Part shown: positions 1 to 11,127 of the stretch, piece by piece
How positions within the stretch are numbered: the stretch's first letter is position 1
Layout: every line of letters begins with the position of its first letter
Source of the DNA: Entonaema liquescens
Taxonomy: Eukaryota; Ascomycota; Sordariomycetes; Xylariales; Xylariaceae
Direction of reading: 5' to 3'
Assembly: GCA_902805475.1 (NCBI GenBank)
Contig: CADCSX010000003.1
Span: 62,001-126,000 of the forward strand
DNA length: 64,000 nt
Notes under the pieces: generated by a model
What the model was told of the DNA's origin: nothing
The model's database searches: none
The model's input: the letters and a program-made list of their open reading frames with translations, nothing else
Program-made: the position numbers and the translations under genes

Positions 1-389
1 ATTAGACTAGGGGGAGCTGTCCGTCATTTTTTGCGATAGAGGGGCTTTAGCTAATCAGTACAGGTACCTAGGTGACCTACACCCCGCTGCTCCCCGCGTA
101 TGGAACACTGAAGATAAAATGATCAACTTTGATTAGGCCACTGTGGAGAGCTTGACGTCGTCGCTGAAGCTGCCTAAGAATCTCGAGGGGGACGTACCTT
201 CTAGCAACAAACGTCACGTTAAAGATTTGGCTACTTATTTTTTTTAAGCATTCTTTTTTCCCTCGAGGCTGCAGAAATCGAGGTTCCAATCATCTACAAC
301 CAATTTTGAGACTGATTTGACCACCTTCATTCTCAAGCTATTCGCATTCCACTTTCCTTTCCCCCACCATTTATTTTCCTTCAAACAAA
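1..389. other. Upstream region of shp1, no gene seen
   Basis: No ORF here resembles a gene. The stretch holds the presumed promoter and 5' leader of the p47/Shp1 gene, with a pyrimidine-rich tract just before the start codon. A copy of the short palindromic ACCTAGGT-type motif that recurs in this window lies at about 62-72. Confidence 0.6.
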
Positions 390-1794
390 ATGTCGAGTAA
401 CGTGGATCACGATGCTCTTACGAGCGAACTCATGGCCATGGCCGGAATCTCTACGGAGCAGGTAAATATACCGTATTCGAGTAGCTAATAGCTAGCTGCC
501 TTCATCATTCATAATTCCTTTCGGACTGACGTGTAACCTATCTATCTAGGCCACCCAATACCTCTCTGCTAGCAATTGGGATCTCGCCGCCGCAGCCCAA
601 GCGTATTTCGCCGACGAGGAAGAGAACGACGCAAGCGCTCCTCTTAATACTTCTACCTCCGAAGACTATAGCAATTACACTGGCCCGCGCACTCTTGATG
701 GACGTCCCGCTCCGCAGTCTATCCCTACCACGTCCAGCTCCTCCAAGCGTGCGCCTAAGAAGAAGGGACTTGCCACATTAAGCTCTATCGGTGGCGGACA
801 CGGGCACGATCATGATGATGACGGCGATGATGACGAAGACGATGACTCTCGCAGAGATACCTATGCTGGAGGAGAGAAGAGCGGGCTTGCTATCCAAGAT
901 CCGAATCAGCGCACGGACAGTAGACAACTCGTGAACGATCTCCTCGCGAAGGCTGCAGGGTAAATCTTATTCGTTCTATCGTCCACCTGGTAATATGCTA
1001 ACACTGGGTCTTTTAGCGAGTCGCAACGTCCCGAGGCTTCTTCCCGCGCGGGCCCTTCTAGCGCAACTTCTTTCCGCGGCGCCGGACAGACTCTTGGTGG
1101 CGAAGGCGCTCCCAGCCGTATGATTCCCGATCCTCTCGGGCCCGCCGCTCCCGGCCGCGCGCGTCCCACAGGTGAGGTTCAAAGACGTACATTACATCTA
1201 TGGCGCGACGGCTTCAGTGTCGACGACGGAAACCTGTACCGTTTTAACGACCCCGATAACACCGAGGCTCTACGCATGATACAGCAAGGCCGAGCTCCCA
1301 TTCACTTGATGAACGTTAGACTGGACGAACCTCTTGACGTCGATCTCCAGCAGCATGATGAGAACTACCGACAACTTCCCAGGATCTATAGACCGTTCGG
1401 TGGTGAGGGTCGTCGCCTAGGAAGCCCAGTACCTGGTGAATCAGCCACCGCCTCCGTAACTCAGCCTACCTCATCTACCTCAACCACAGCTACCGCAGCT
1501 ACCGCAGCATCCTCGACAGCTGCTCCGACTATTGCTGTAGATGACTCTCAGCCCACTTTGATGATCCGTATCCAGATGCCTGACGGTACGCGATTACCAG
1601 CTCGATTTAACACGTCGCACACAGTCAACGACGTATACGAATTCATATCTCGGTCATCTCCAGAGCTACGAGCTGGTGGATGGGTGTTAGCCACGACATT
1701 CCCCAACAAGGACCACACAGATAAGTCTTTAGTCCTAGGCGAAATGGCCGAGTTTAAGAAGGGTGGTACCGCTATGGTGAAGAAGAATAAATGA
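390..1794 (+). CDS. shp1: p47/Shp1-family Cdc48 adaptor (UBA-SEP-UBX)
   Basis: Cofactor of the Cdc48/p97 AAA ATPase that links it to ubiquitinated substrates, membrane fusion and autophagosome formation. Exons are 390-461, 550-959 and 1017-1794; they join in frame to 419 residues, close to the usual size for the family. A UBA-like helical domain lies at residues 7-44. It is followed by a disordered part with a His/Asp-rich acidic run (HDHDDD type, then EDDDS), a SEP domain at about 217-287 (starts RRTLHLWRDGFSV), an SHP box FGGEGRRLG at 288-296 that binds the Cdc48 N-domain, and a UBX domain at about 340-416. The first ATG after a pyrimidine-rich leader was chosen because it yields the UBA domain. 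The gene converges on the secreted nuclease gene, with 329 bp between stops. Confidence 0.95.
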
Positions 1795-2123
1795 ACAGAA
1801 AGGCAAGGTCAGGGTGTGATGAGCTAGGTGCTCGTTAAACGATAGAGCTATAGTTGCTATACAGGTTATTCTGCTACCTTTTAATGGAGAGATGCAGATA
1901 CGCATAGATATCAAGAGAGTATAATCTCTTATTGCGATAATCCGAGGACTAATTTGATCGCAAGGCGCAAGTCATGGTCTATAAGAATTGATTGTTTTTA
2001 TTTACTATCTTGTCTTCATGTGGAATCAGGGGAATCAGGGGAATCAGGTTCTAAAACAACTAGGATGAAAACATGCCACTAGAGTTCGTTTAACTGCCTA
2101 AACATCGCCCATACCATAGCTTA
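1795..2123. other. Convergent 3' intergenic region with a 9-mer tandem repeat
   Basis: Shared 3' flank of the shp1 and nuclease genes. The only structure seen is three perfect head-to-tail copies of GGAATCAGG at 2022-2048. Confidence 0.6.
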
Positions 2124-2912
2124 TTAACAAGTGCTCAACATGTCAGTTAAGGCTGATTTCTCAGCCGAAGTGATTGATAGCTCCCAGTGGCTCTTCACAG
2201 CGACGTAAGCGCTCGCGTAAGTGCAGTAGAAGCTCTTTAGAGGCGGCTTCCACGTGTCGGGGGATTTATCACCCTTAGACGAGTTGACGTTGTCCGTTAC
2301 AGCCCAGAGCTGCGGTCGATCGACATCATTGGCAAATTGCTCGCGCTTGGCAGTCGTCCATTTGTTCGCGCCGGACTTTTGTAGAGTTAGTCGAGTTAGG
2401 CAAAGCAAGACCCGGACAACGACAAGAATAAGCAGTAAATACTCACAATCCAAGCATTTTTCAGAGGCACCATGTGGTCGATGTCGACATCGGATGGGGA
2501 CGTCCACTTTCCGCCGTCGTAAGGGCTAGTCCATGTTCCGCTCGTCGGATAGCAGTTAGAACCGACCTGGACGCCGGTGCCGTCGCGCTTAAGCACGTAC
2601 TCGCGCGTGTTGCATGTTCCCGAGATGGTATCCCACGTCGGGAAGAGATCCCGCTTATATCCTCCGTCGTCGACAGCCGTCTTGACGGTCAGACTAGCGA
2701 GCTGCGATTTGGCTGATGAGGCGGATGGGATACCGGGCTAGGCTCATTGGTCAGCTTCACGGGGACCTCGACGACGCTTATGGATCGGGGGAATGGCTAC
2801 GAACAGGAGTGGGCATAGGCATTGGCACGGGCTCGGCCACCGGGATTGGTGCCGGCGCGGCCAGGACGGCGCTCGCGGATAGAAGACCGCCGAAAGTGAT
2901 TGAGAACCTCAT
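2124..2912 (-). CDS. Secreted HNH-family nuclease (DUF1524-like)
   Basis: Predicted extracellular HNH endonuclease. The N-terminus (MRFSITFGGLLSASAVLAAP) is a signal peptide, followed by a Pro/Val-rich linker. The core holds the DIDHMVPLKNAW motif, the metal-binding DHxVPL signature of DUF1524/HNH proteins. After it come the NVNSSKGDKSPDTW segment and a C-terminal helical part (FYCTYASAYVAVKSHW) typical of fungal and actinobacterial secreted members. The intron at 2376-2446 (GTGAGT...AAAG) is well supported: phase 0 joins LKNAWI to SGANKW. A second intron is needed between the Pro-rich linker and PGIPSASSAKSQL because the frame meets a stop. Its acceptor is probably the TAG before CCCGGTATCC, but the donor is uncertain, so the N-terminal junction is tentative. 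It could serve nutrient acquisition, competition or host interaction; nothing here separates these. Confidence 0.8.
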
Positions 2913-4239
2913 GGTGAAGATGAAGGTGAAGATGTTGAGGTTGGACGGCCTGGCTATGTTTCGAGTCAGGAGGTACTACTAGGTGGATAGACGCACGTAT
3001 AGTGGGTTACCTAGTAACACCTAGCTAACTATCCAAGGTCGAACACCAACGATAGATCTGAAAGCCGGCGGTGAGTTTATATAAGTATCTTCCGATCTCT
3101 TGCTTGTATTAATATCCCGTGTTATACGTAGCCAACCAACACTCTTCAACTTCCCGAAGCGACCACATTCGAACCAATTAGAGTGGACACCCAAGTCTCA
3201 CAGAGTCAGATATATAGAAGTGTGATAGTACGAAGAGCGACAAGCAGCAGCGGGGCGTGCTACCCCGAGAGCATATCTAAGGCATGCCAATATGCCAATC
3301 ATTGTGTTACATGGTGCGAAGCTGAATCTGACCTGCCGGATTGAATAGTCGAGGGTGGTATTAAAGTTGTGCTGAGCTTTGGACGGGGCGACGATCTTCA
3401 GCAGCTAGGGTCTTACAAAAGGCGAGAAACATGTGAGACTATCTTCACTTCGGAGAGGGATGGATTTCACGGTCCTAATACAGACTCGGTGGACAGTACT
3501 ACAATCATCCCTTGGCAACGATAACTAAGGGCAAGCATCGGTGAATGAGACTATCATGTCTTCAAATTCCTAAGTACCTAATTCATAATCGATCTACATC
3601 CGTGGGTATAAACTACCCTTTCATCAAAATCGTGCATGACATACCACGTACTAGACGCTTTAATTGGTTGGTCTGCTGCGATACCAACCTTCCTAATTCA
3701 GGAGGTCTGCCGATCGTCAGGGACCAAAACGCCGCGCCTAAACTACCGCTCCCGGAGTCGGCCTCGAGGCCAATAGAAGCATCGCAACCGATAAACGTGT
3801 CTTGACTATATGAGATGCGGTCATCACGACTTATCACCAAGGAAAACATTGTCCGTAACAGCTCGTACTAAGAGTGGCGCCCTATCGAGGCATCACGTCC
3901 TGGATTTGGTAATAGTTCCGCGACCAAATAATGCAGCGGGGCGGGGTCCTAACCTTGAACATACGGGCATCGCTTATCTTAACGGAATGTTGCAGGCTCA
4001 AAAGATTCTGGACTGCCGTAGAAAACTGCTCATGTTCAGAGAACTCTAGCTTATTGTGAGGATAGACGGGTGTGTTCGGCTTGGAGTTCGCAGCGCTCTA
4101 GTGGGGGGGAAATCAGTTTCCGTTGGGTACAGCGATATGTCGAAATGCATAGCAGAGACATGAGGAGCAAATACAAAGAGTATTCGAGGTTGAACGACTC
4201 CGAAAGCATTTATACTTTCACTTATTTGGCTCTGGATAT
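2913..4239. other. Intergenic region, no gene seen
   Basis: Between the divergently oriented nuclease promoter and the 3' end of gtr1. Only short ORFs (under 90 codons) on both strands, with no recognisable motif, signal peptide or splice-joined continuation. It should contain the nuclease promoter at its left end. Confidence 0.5.
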
Positions 4240-5454
4240 TTAATTGTAGCTCTGTCCTGGAGTCACAGGTCCGTCCAGGAACTTGAAGCTCTCCCTCGCA
4301 ATCTGACAATTCAGCTTTGCCGAATTGAACCTTGCTTCTCCTGGGGGAAGAATAACCATGAGGTAGGTATTGGTGGTGAATTTACAGGCGAACATGGAGA
4401 ATCTAGATCCCGCTTTGTGTTCCTGCCGTTGTCTCGTTAGCGATTTACTGGCGGTTCATCACCTCACGTCGACATCAGAATTGCGTGGATAGGAGTGCAA
4501 CTAGATATCCAACCACTTACCATTAGAGTAAACTGCTCCGCGTTTCGGGGAGTACCGGTGAACCGACTAATGCTCTGCTTGAAATGCTTGAGGATATTTG
4601 AGATACGCTCTTGTCGATCTCCCGTTGGGTTGTTCTGGCCTTCTTCCGATGTCCAGTTTGATACAACGAGAAAACTCGTTCTCTCAAATAAGAGCAGTTC
4701 CTCTGCCTCGATCAAAACTCCGAGAGATCCCAGCTGCGACTCGATGACGGACAGGTTAGGCACGAGGTCGTGAATGATGCTTGCCCAAGCCTTGTATAGA
4801 GACTGGTCCCATATGGATGTTGCAAAGGGGATGAGATCCAGCTCGCCTGTGTATCCTGCACCTTGGATGAACTCGGCAGTCTTCTGTCTGACTAGGCGGA
4901 CGCGGTCAACGAAGACGGCCTCTCGGGCGTGCGGAGTGATCAGATCCATCTTGTGAATTAGTACATAAACCTTTGCGGTAGGCGAATACTGCGTTAAAGC
5001 AGAGATGATAGATACGTAGGTAGCCATATCTCGATCTACGTCTCGAGATTCTATATCAAAGACGTATATGAGAACTCCTACGTTGGAGAAGACGTGTACG
5101 CGCTGCTGCGATAGATAGTTTTCCATAAAAGCCTCTTGACCACCACAGTCCCAGAGGTTTAAGGTCAAGTTCCCTAAGAATTTGACGTGGGAGAGATCGA
5201 CATCGATTGTCGCACCGCTGATATATCATGCGAGTTAATTATCTATGATCGAATGGTAACAAACGTAGGGTTATAACTTACAGACGTCGAGTATCCCTGG
5301 CGATATAGTTGCTAAATATAATACTCCTCATACTCGACTTGCCAGAACCACTCTTTCCCATAAGAAGCACCTTTTTCTTCTTGGGTTTCTTAAGCTCGCT
5401 CCGGATGTCAGTCGACATCCCTAAGCTGGGAACGGATGCTTCGAGGTCTGTCAT
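4240..5454 (-). CDS. gtr1: Rag-family GTPase Gtr1
   Basis: Orthologue of RagA/RagB (yeast Gtr1), one half of the vacuolar Gtr1-Gtr2 heterodimer that activates TORC1 in response to amino acids. Exons (minus strand) are 5454-5282, 5217-4521 and 4422-4240, giving 350 residues, normal for fungal Gtr1. The P-loop GKSGSGKS is at 33-40, the G3 motif DCGGQ at 81-85, and the G4 motif is the Rag-type HKMD. The C-terminal half is the roadblock-like dimerisation domain and ends in the third exon ([12 protein letters not shown]... to GQSYN). If the last intron (98 nt) were retained, the protein would end early after WISSC. The ATG at 5454 was chosen because it leaves a short Lys-rich lead (KKPKKKK) before the P-loop, as in relatives. 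Confidence 0.95.
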
Positions 5455-6213
5455 TTTGTGTTTGGTATGGGTTATGTGTCCGCTCTAATCCCGTAATATA
5501 AAATCAGGTATCGCGAAGGGCCTTCGTGGTCTCGACGCGGACGTTGAAGATGAGATCAAGTCAAACCACGCATCTCTCTACTTTAGGAATCAAGGGAATG
5601 ATAGCCCATAGGAAATTATTAAATTACGGCCAAGAAACACTTCACTTCATATCTCTTTCCGATAGCTCATCTGACCATATCTTTATCACCCGCTTGCGTG
5701 ATGTCCAACGTTGATGGATGTCGATGGTGGGGTTCTGGTTCAATGGAAGCTTTGGGTAGGGATCTCTCCTAGCGGGTAGCTGCATAAGAAATCGCCAGTT
5801 GAATACGCTGACGTCACGTGCTCGGATGGTTGCACAGACGTATTCGGCTATGCAATTACACGACTTATCTTTTAATAGAGCAACATGGTAAATATCGTGG
5901 GTCGATGTCGCGTCAGTTTCAACATCTCAAGACCTTCATTCATTACGATGCGAATAAAAATGAATCAGTATTAAATTATCTAATACCATCAAGTTTGAAT
6001 ATGATGCTTATCTCACTTTACGATGAAAGGCGCCAGTCCGGTTCAAGTAACAGAGCAGGTATCTAGTATAGAACAGACGCGTCGCAAAGGGGTGAATCAA
6101 CACCACACGTACAACAACATCCAGTAACAATTATTGTTGATCCTACTACCATCCTATATCTACCTGGGTAGGTACTTACTATCAGCCCACAGCTCATGAG
6201 TACAGATGAGTAT
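5455..6213. other. Intergenic region, no gene seen
   Basis: Promoter side of gtr1 and 3' side of the oxidase gene. It contains short AT-rich ORFs only; none is supported as coding. Confidence 0.5.
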
Positions 6214-8236
6214 TCAAGCTCTACGACATAGCCTTGTACCGTATTCGATAACCTCCCATTCCTCAGTCCCCGGCGTTGAGACCGCGTAAAAGACACCTTG
6301 AGGATCCCATTTCTTGCGAATTTCCAGCAGCTTCGGATACTCCGAGCCCCAGAAATTATCTTGCCAATTAGGTTGATACGGGTCTCCCTATGAATGTCGT
6401 TAATATCACAGTCTTTCACTTAACATTTATTCGTCACGTACCTCGTTTACATAGGCGCACCCATTCGGACCCGCTGCCCTCATCGCAGCATCTTGAACAT
6501 TAGTGAGCACGTCCTGGAGATCCTCTTTCTGAGCCCAAGTTGCACCGTAGGGGACCGTTAACGCGACGATGGCAAAGTTTGTAGACTTTCTAAACCGCGG
6601 GTGCGTTGCGCTGTTTGACACTGGCATATTTAGACCAGCATCCCAAAGATGACCAATGATAAATCCCTGATTTTTCAAGTCATCCCGTGGCGATACGACC
6701 GTCTTAAATGCCTCAATGATTTTGTCATTATTCTCTTCAACATCTTGGTGAGCGAACATCCACCCTCCCGTGAGAGCCGAAGTACCAGCAGTCTCGTCTT
6801 CGAACAAATCGGTATATAAGTCAAACAGGGTATCGTAGTCCTTAGTAGCTGTATCGTGAGGGATCCCTTTGGCCTTGAACTCGTCGAAAACAGGCTGGAG
6901 GATGGCGTCGACTTCCGCCGCAGTCTTCCCTACTCCCACTATAGGTTGTACATGCAGACGTAGTGACATAAGTTCAAAGTAAGTGTAAAGCCCAGCCGCT
7001 ACGATTTCATTCGAGTACTTGTGAAATGACCTAACACCCTCCCAGAATACATCTGTGTCGTTGGTATGTGTTGAGTTGATATTGATAAAGACGCCTGCCG
7101 CTTTCTGTTCCAGGAACGTTTTGAGAGTTACCGAGAGCACAACAGCGAAGGCAGACGGCCCACCTCCTTTCAAAGCCCAGAAAAGATCAGAATTCTCTTC
7201 TGAATTTGCGGTTAGGTATTCACCGTTCGCTGTCAGCACGTCAAAAGATAAGGCAGTGTCTGCGACTAATCCATATGATGGCGTAAGTGGACCGTGACCA
7301 CCGCCTTGGACAAGCCCACCAGCCACTCCAACGGTCTACCTGCTCGTTAGTCCTCATTCTTTTCTACAGGTTATTTACTTACTGGGCATTCGCCTGTGAG
7401 GACCGTTACCGGTGGGTTCTGAGCGTGAGCTTGTGTGAGCAGCGCTCGACCTTGGACACCTGCCCCTATTGTTACGGCGCCTCCCTTATAATCACCAGGA
7501 CCATTATACTCGGTTGTGAACTCGATATCTTGGAAGCTATGCGTATTGATCACCAACGCGCCCCAGCCAGTACTACGCCCGATGAAGTCATGACCAGTGT
7601 TTCGAATGATCAGGCGCAGGTTATTTTCCCTGGCAAAATCCACGCCCGCTTTGATATGGTCTTTAGACTGAGCCCGTATCACATACACCCCGTAATAGCC
7701 GAGGGTACAAGGCGCGGTAGGATTAGCGGTGGGACGACAAGTATCATTTGTGAAGTAGGTCCATAACCCTGCTGCGGGTTTCTCAACACTATGCTCTCAT
7801 GTCAGTGCCTCCATCTCAGGTCCGGTCGTAAAACTCACGTCCATGATTCATCCGACCACTTATCTGTCGCCTCCGAGCAAGCAGCAGCATCATAAGTCGA
7901 AATCGTACCGAGAGGGCCCTCAAATGTCTAAGATGATTTAATTAAGCATCCTTTCTCTCACTTACAACCAGGTCAGGTCGGGTGTTTCCTCTGTCGTCTA
8001 CTTACATTATGACAAGATGCACCAGGCGGGATGTTTACCAGGAGGTTTCCGTTCACCGTTGAGTTCAGTTCGTTCCAGGAGCTATCACTCGGCCAGCACT
8101 CGTCATCCGCATAACATTTACAGCCATACTTAGTGCCGTTCCATGTTCTCTCAACAAGTGGCGGCGGTGATGACATAACACTACTGATAAGTGCTGAGAA
8201 GTTCACTCCAAGCAAAAGTAAGGACCAAGCCATCAT
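6214..8236 (-). CDS. Secreted FAD-linked oxidoreductase, berberine-bridge type
   Basis: Vanillyl-alcohol-oxidase superfamily flavoprotein with an FAD_binding_4 domain and a C-terminal BBE domain. Five exons: 8236-8006, 7927-7839, 7788-7383, 7335-6442 and 6387-6214. All junctions keep frame and give 597 residues. The N-terminus (MAWSLLLLGVNFSALISS) is a signal peptide, so the enzyme probably acts outside the cell or in the secretory path. Both covalent flavin anchors appear present: His173 in IIRNTGHDF and Cys241 in GECPTVG, the arrangement seen in bicovalent BBE-like enzymes. The C-terminal exon carries the BBE signature (PYQPNWQDNFWG, then KKWDPQGVFYA). Relatives oxidise oligosaccharides, alkaloid precursors or polyketide alcohols; the substrate cannot be told. 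No biosynthetic core gene lies next to it, so a secondary-metabolite cluster role is not supported. Acceptors CAG and TAG lie 4 nt apart at the third intron (7336-7382); only the TAG keeps frame. Confidence 0.92.
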
Positions 8237-9650
8237 GTCACTCGGGCGACAGTGAAGTTTGGGGTGCAAGACTATTCCCCCGGCATTTCTATCTGGGATT
8301 CGGTATCCATTTAAACATCCACCGTTTTGGTAAGTGGCTATTATCACTACTCCATTATACCCCAGATTTGGGGTATTATCATCATGGCCTAGAGGGGAAT
8401 CTGCAAGATCCGGTTACACTTCCCAGTTCGTCGTCACCCTGTTTAAGCAGTGATGCATATGAATGACACCCTCCAATCAGAAGCAGCCCATTTATTTATC
8501 AGATATCGGTATGTGGCTTCAGACACATGTTTAGGTAGAGTGCAGTATATGATGTATGTATTCCCCGGTGTCTGGACAAGTTGGCTAGCCCGCTGCCCGG
8601 ATATTCTCACCTTGGCGAAGATCTGGGGAAGTTTTTAGACTGGCACTAGATCAAAATGCAACCAAGACCCCTCACGAAACTAGTAGATCGTTAATTGTCT
8701 TGCCGTCTTGAGTAGTGCTATGGTGTATGTCTTGAGAGTCTAGCCTCCCTTTTAGAGACGAGACGTATCCATTTTCATAAAGTCCAATTTCCCAGAGCAC
8801 CAGGCCGATCATATTTATCGATTTTATAAGTACTACGACTCTATAACTCGAAACTACATAGTCTATGAGATGGGATCTCTATCTCATTATTCGCATCATC
8901 TACAATATACCAAAGACGTGAAGTGTCTGTAGACGGTGAAAAGAAACCCCCATGTTACTGCGGGGCTCTTCGACCGCTATTCTCGGTACAAAATCACCTA
9001 GATAGCATTTCTCTCGATGGACTTTACACGTAGGTCAAGAACGTATTCATTAAAAAATTTCAAAAAATAAATGCATGAATTACAATTAGGAAACAACATC
9101 CTCTTACTCTTCATCGTATTGGTGTCATTTAGTTTCAATCTGGTGAAGGCTTAGATATCCATTTACGCATTCCACATCCTACGAGCCTTGTATAGCTGCG
9201 GCTGAGTTATAGTGTTGAATACGAGAGCTGCGATTCGTTCCTATAAACGACGCATAGCCTATTACTATGCACTCTTCGAGGGCATATCACGCAAGCACAT
9301 TTCGTTGAATCGGACTTGGTTCAAGCCAATAATATATACATGATATACGTAGGAGCGAGTCGCCGGGTGAGTCACATCCGAGAACTTACGATATCGGCTT
9401 CAATGCTGATAAATATAGGTCTTGGTTTATCAATAGAATGGTCCTTCGAAGTCAATCTTAGGCGATAGCTTCGGGGTATTAGATATCTTTGTTGTTAAAG
9501 GACTTTGGAACGGCGAGCCAATCCTATCCAACTAGGTATTAGTAATTATCGCAGTCTTCCGCTCACCAATACCTTCTTTTCTTCTTCCTTTATCATTGAA
9601 GCGACACCGTATTATAGTACCAAAGTAACACTGCATTCTCATTACCAAAA
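8237..9650. other. Intergenic region, no gene seen
   Basis: Shared divergent upstream region of the oxidase (-) and the GNAT gene (+). AT-rich from about 8800 onward. No ORF over 110 codons in a credible frame and no RNA gene recognised. Confidence 0.5.
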
Positions 9651-10277
9651 ATGTCGTTCAAAATACGAAAGGCAACACATTTGGACGTCCCAGCCCTTAT
9701 GGAGGTCTACTTCGATGCATTCGGTGACCACCCCGTTACTCGACGCGTCTTCAATTCAAATCCAGAACACGTACGAAAGTTTTGGTTGGAACCTTTGGCT
9801 TCTGGTCGACAAAAACCAACCGATCATTTCTTGGTTTTAACCGACTCAGACTCCGCGACTCCGGAGAGGATCATCGCATTCGGAATATGGCGAGAGTACT
9901 TCACGGCGGAATCTGTCCCCACACCACCGTCCGCTGTTAGTTGGCCAGAAGATGCTGATCTGACCTGCATCGAGGAGTTCTTTGGAACGGTAGAGAAGAT
10001 GCACAAGAAGATTATGGGGAGCCGCCCGCATTGGTATCTGGATATTCTGGGCGTAAGGGGCGATTCTCGAGGGAAAGGCGCGGGCACACAGCTGCTTCGA
10101 TGGGGTATGGCTAAAGCCGACGAAGTAGGGCTCGAGAGCTTTCTCGCCGCTAGCCCAGCTGGAGCCCCCCTTTACGCGAAGCATGGGTTTGACCTGATAG
10201 AGACGGTCCCTATCGACTACGGAAAACGTCTGGAAAGTTTCATGATGAGGCCTGCGAATAAGGTACAGCCTAGTTGA
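9651..10277 (+). CDS. GNAT-family N-acetyltransferase
   Basis: Single-exon 208-residue protein with the Gcn5-related acetyltransferase fold, which moves an acetyl group from acetyl-CoA to an amine. Motif A is clear: a beta-strand WYLDILGV, then RGKGAG (Q/RxxGxG/A) at 140-145 for pyrophosphate binding, then a helix (TQLLRWGMAKADEVGL). Motif B follows as AASPAGAPLYAKHGFDLIETV. The length fits fungal one-domain GNATs that resemble puromycin-type or small-molecule acetyltransferases; the substrate is unknown. The ATG directly follows an A-rich context (ACCAAAA) and gives the expected N-terminus MSFKIRKATHLDVPALMEVY. It stands alone, with no functional link to its neighbours. Confidence 0.88.
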   Translation: MSFKIRKATHLDVPALMEVYFDAFGDHPVTRRVFNSNPEHVRKFWLEPLASGRQKPTDHFLVLTDSDSATPERIIAFGIWREYFTAESVPTPPSAVSWPEDADLTCIEEFFGTVEKMHKKIMGSRPHWYLDILGVRGDSRGKGAGTQLLRWGMAKADEVGLESFLAASPAGAPLYAKHGFDLIETVPIDYGKRLESFMMRPANKVQPS

Positions 10278-10629
10278 GCCGCAAGTACCTACATAGGTAA
10301 CATTAAATAAATCGAAAATATGTGGCATCGGAATCTTCTTCCCAAGATACCTACGTGTCCGTATGCCTCGCAGCCGGTACTTATTTGAGAGTCATAATAT
10401 TAGAGTCGAAATAAGGAAACAAGGAGATAAAGGAAACAGTAATTTATTGAGAAACTAGGACAGTACCTAGCATACCATGATAGCATGCTTGACATGTTTA
10501 AACTTGAAAACAAAAACAACGAAAATGAAACCTACTCAAACACTACACCACTACCCGTATGGGGTAGGTAACATAAATTGCAGCTAACGTTTATCATCAG
10601 CTAGCATGGTAGTGTACCTACCTCGATGA
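10278..10629. other. Intergenic region, no gene seen
   Basis: 3' flank of the GNAT gene and of the minus-strand ORF. AT-rich, with no coding signal. Confidence 0.5.
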
Positions 10630-11127
10630 TTAGAAGAAGTTAGTTTCTTCGCCTTCAACGTCATACTTATAATGCTTTCCAAGCTGGTTCTCCATAACCG
10701 TATAGAGATGTTGAAATACCATATCTGGAAGCTGATGAACGTGGCGTTCCCATCTCGGATCGACCAACGGGCTTCCCTCCATCTTCAGCTGGGTAAAGAC
10801 CCTTTCAGCAATATCAACCTCTTCTTCGTGAGTTATACCCTCGCTAAATTTGGCAACGATCGATATAAGTGTGAGACGACAGGAGTAGTTCTCGACATCG
10901 TATCCTCTCACGTCTTGTAGGTGGCTATCCCTATTGACGAGTCGGTCAAAAATCTCTGGAAGCCGATCTAGCAATCGGCCTTCACGATTTCGCGATACGC
11001 CACATTCTACACATCTTCCGGTGCGAGTTCGTCTTTTGGTTGGTTTTCTCCTTGTGAGAAACCTCCACAGCAAATTCTTACATTTCATTAACTTGGTGCA
11101 TGGGCACAACCCCTTAGAGTTATACAT
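10630..11127 (-). CDS. Hypothetical protein, 165 residues
   Basis: Not recognised. A single ORF with an ATG start and no signal peptide. The N-terminal third is basic and holds two cysteine pairs (CPC at about 8-10 and CVEC at about 39-42) that could form a small metal site. The middle and C-terminus look like amphipathic helices (RLLDRLPEIFDRLV, then EEEVDIAERVFTQLKMEG). The composition is unlike random AT-rich intergenic DNA, which is the main reason to keep it. It could be a lineage-specific gene or the last exon of a longer gene. No splice-joined partner was found upstream. Confidence 0.42.
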   Translation of the reverse strand: MYNSKGLCPCTKLMKCKNLLWRFLTRRKPTKRRTRTGRCVECGVSRNREGRLLDRLPEIFDRLVNRDSHLQDVRGYDVENYSCRLTLISIVAKFSEGITHEEEVDIAERVFTQLKMEGSPLVDPRWERHVHQLPDMVFQHLYTVMENQLGKHYKYDVEGEETNFF

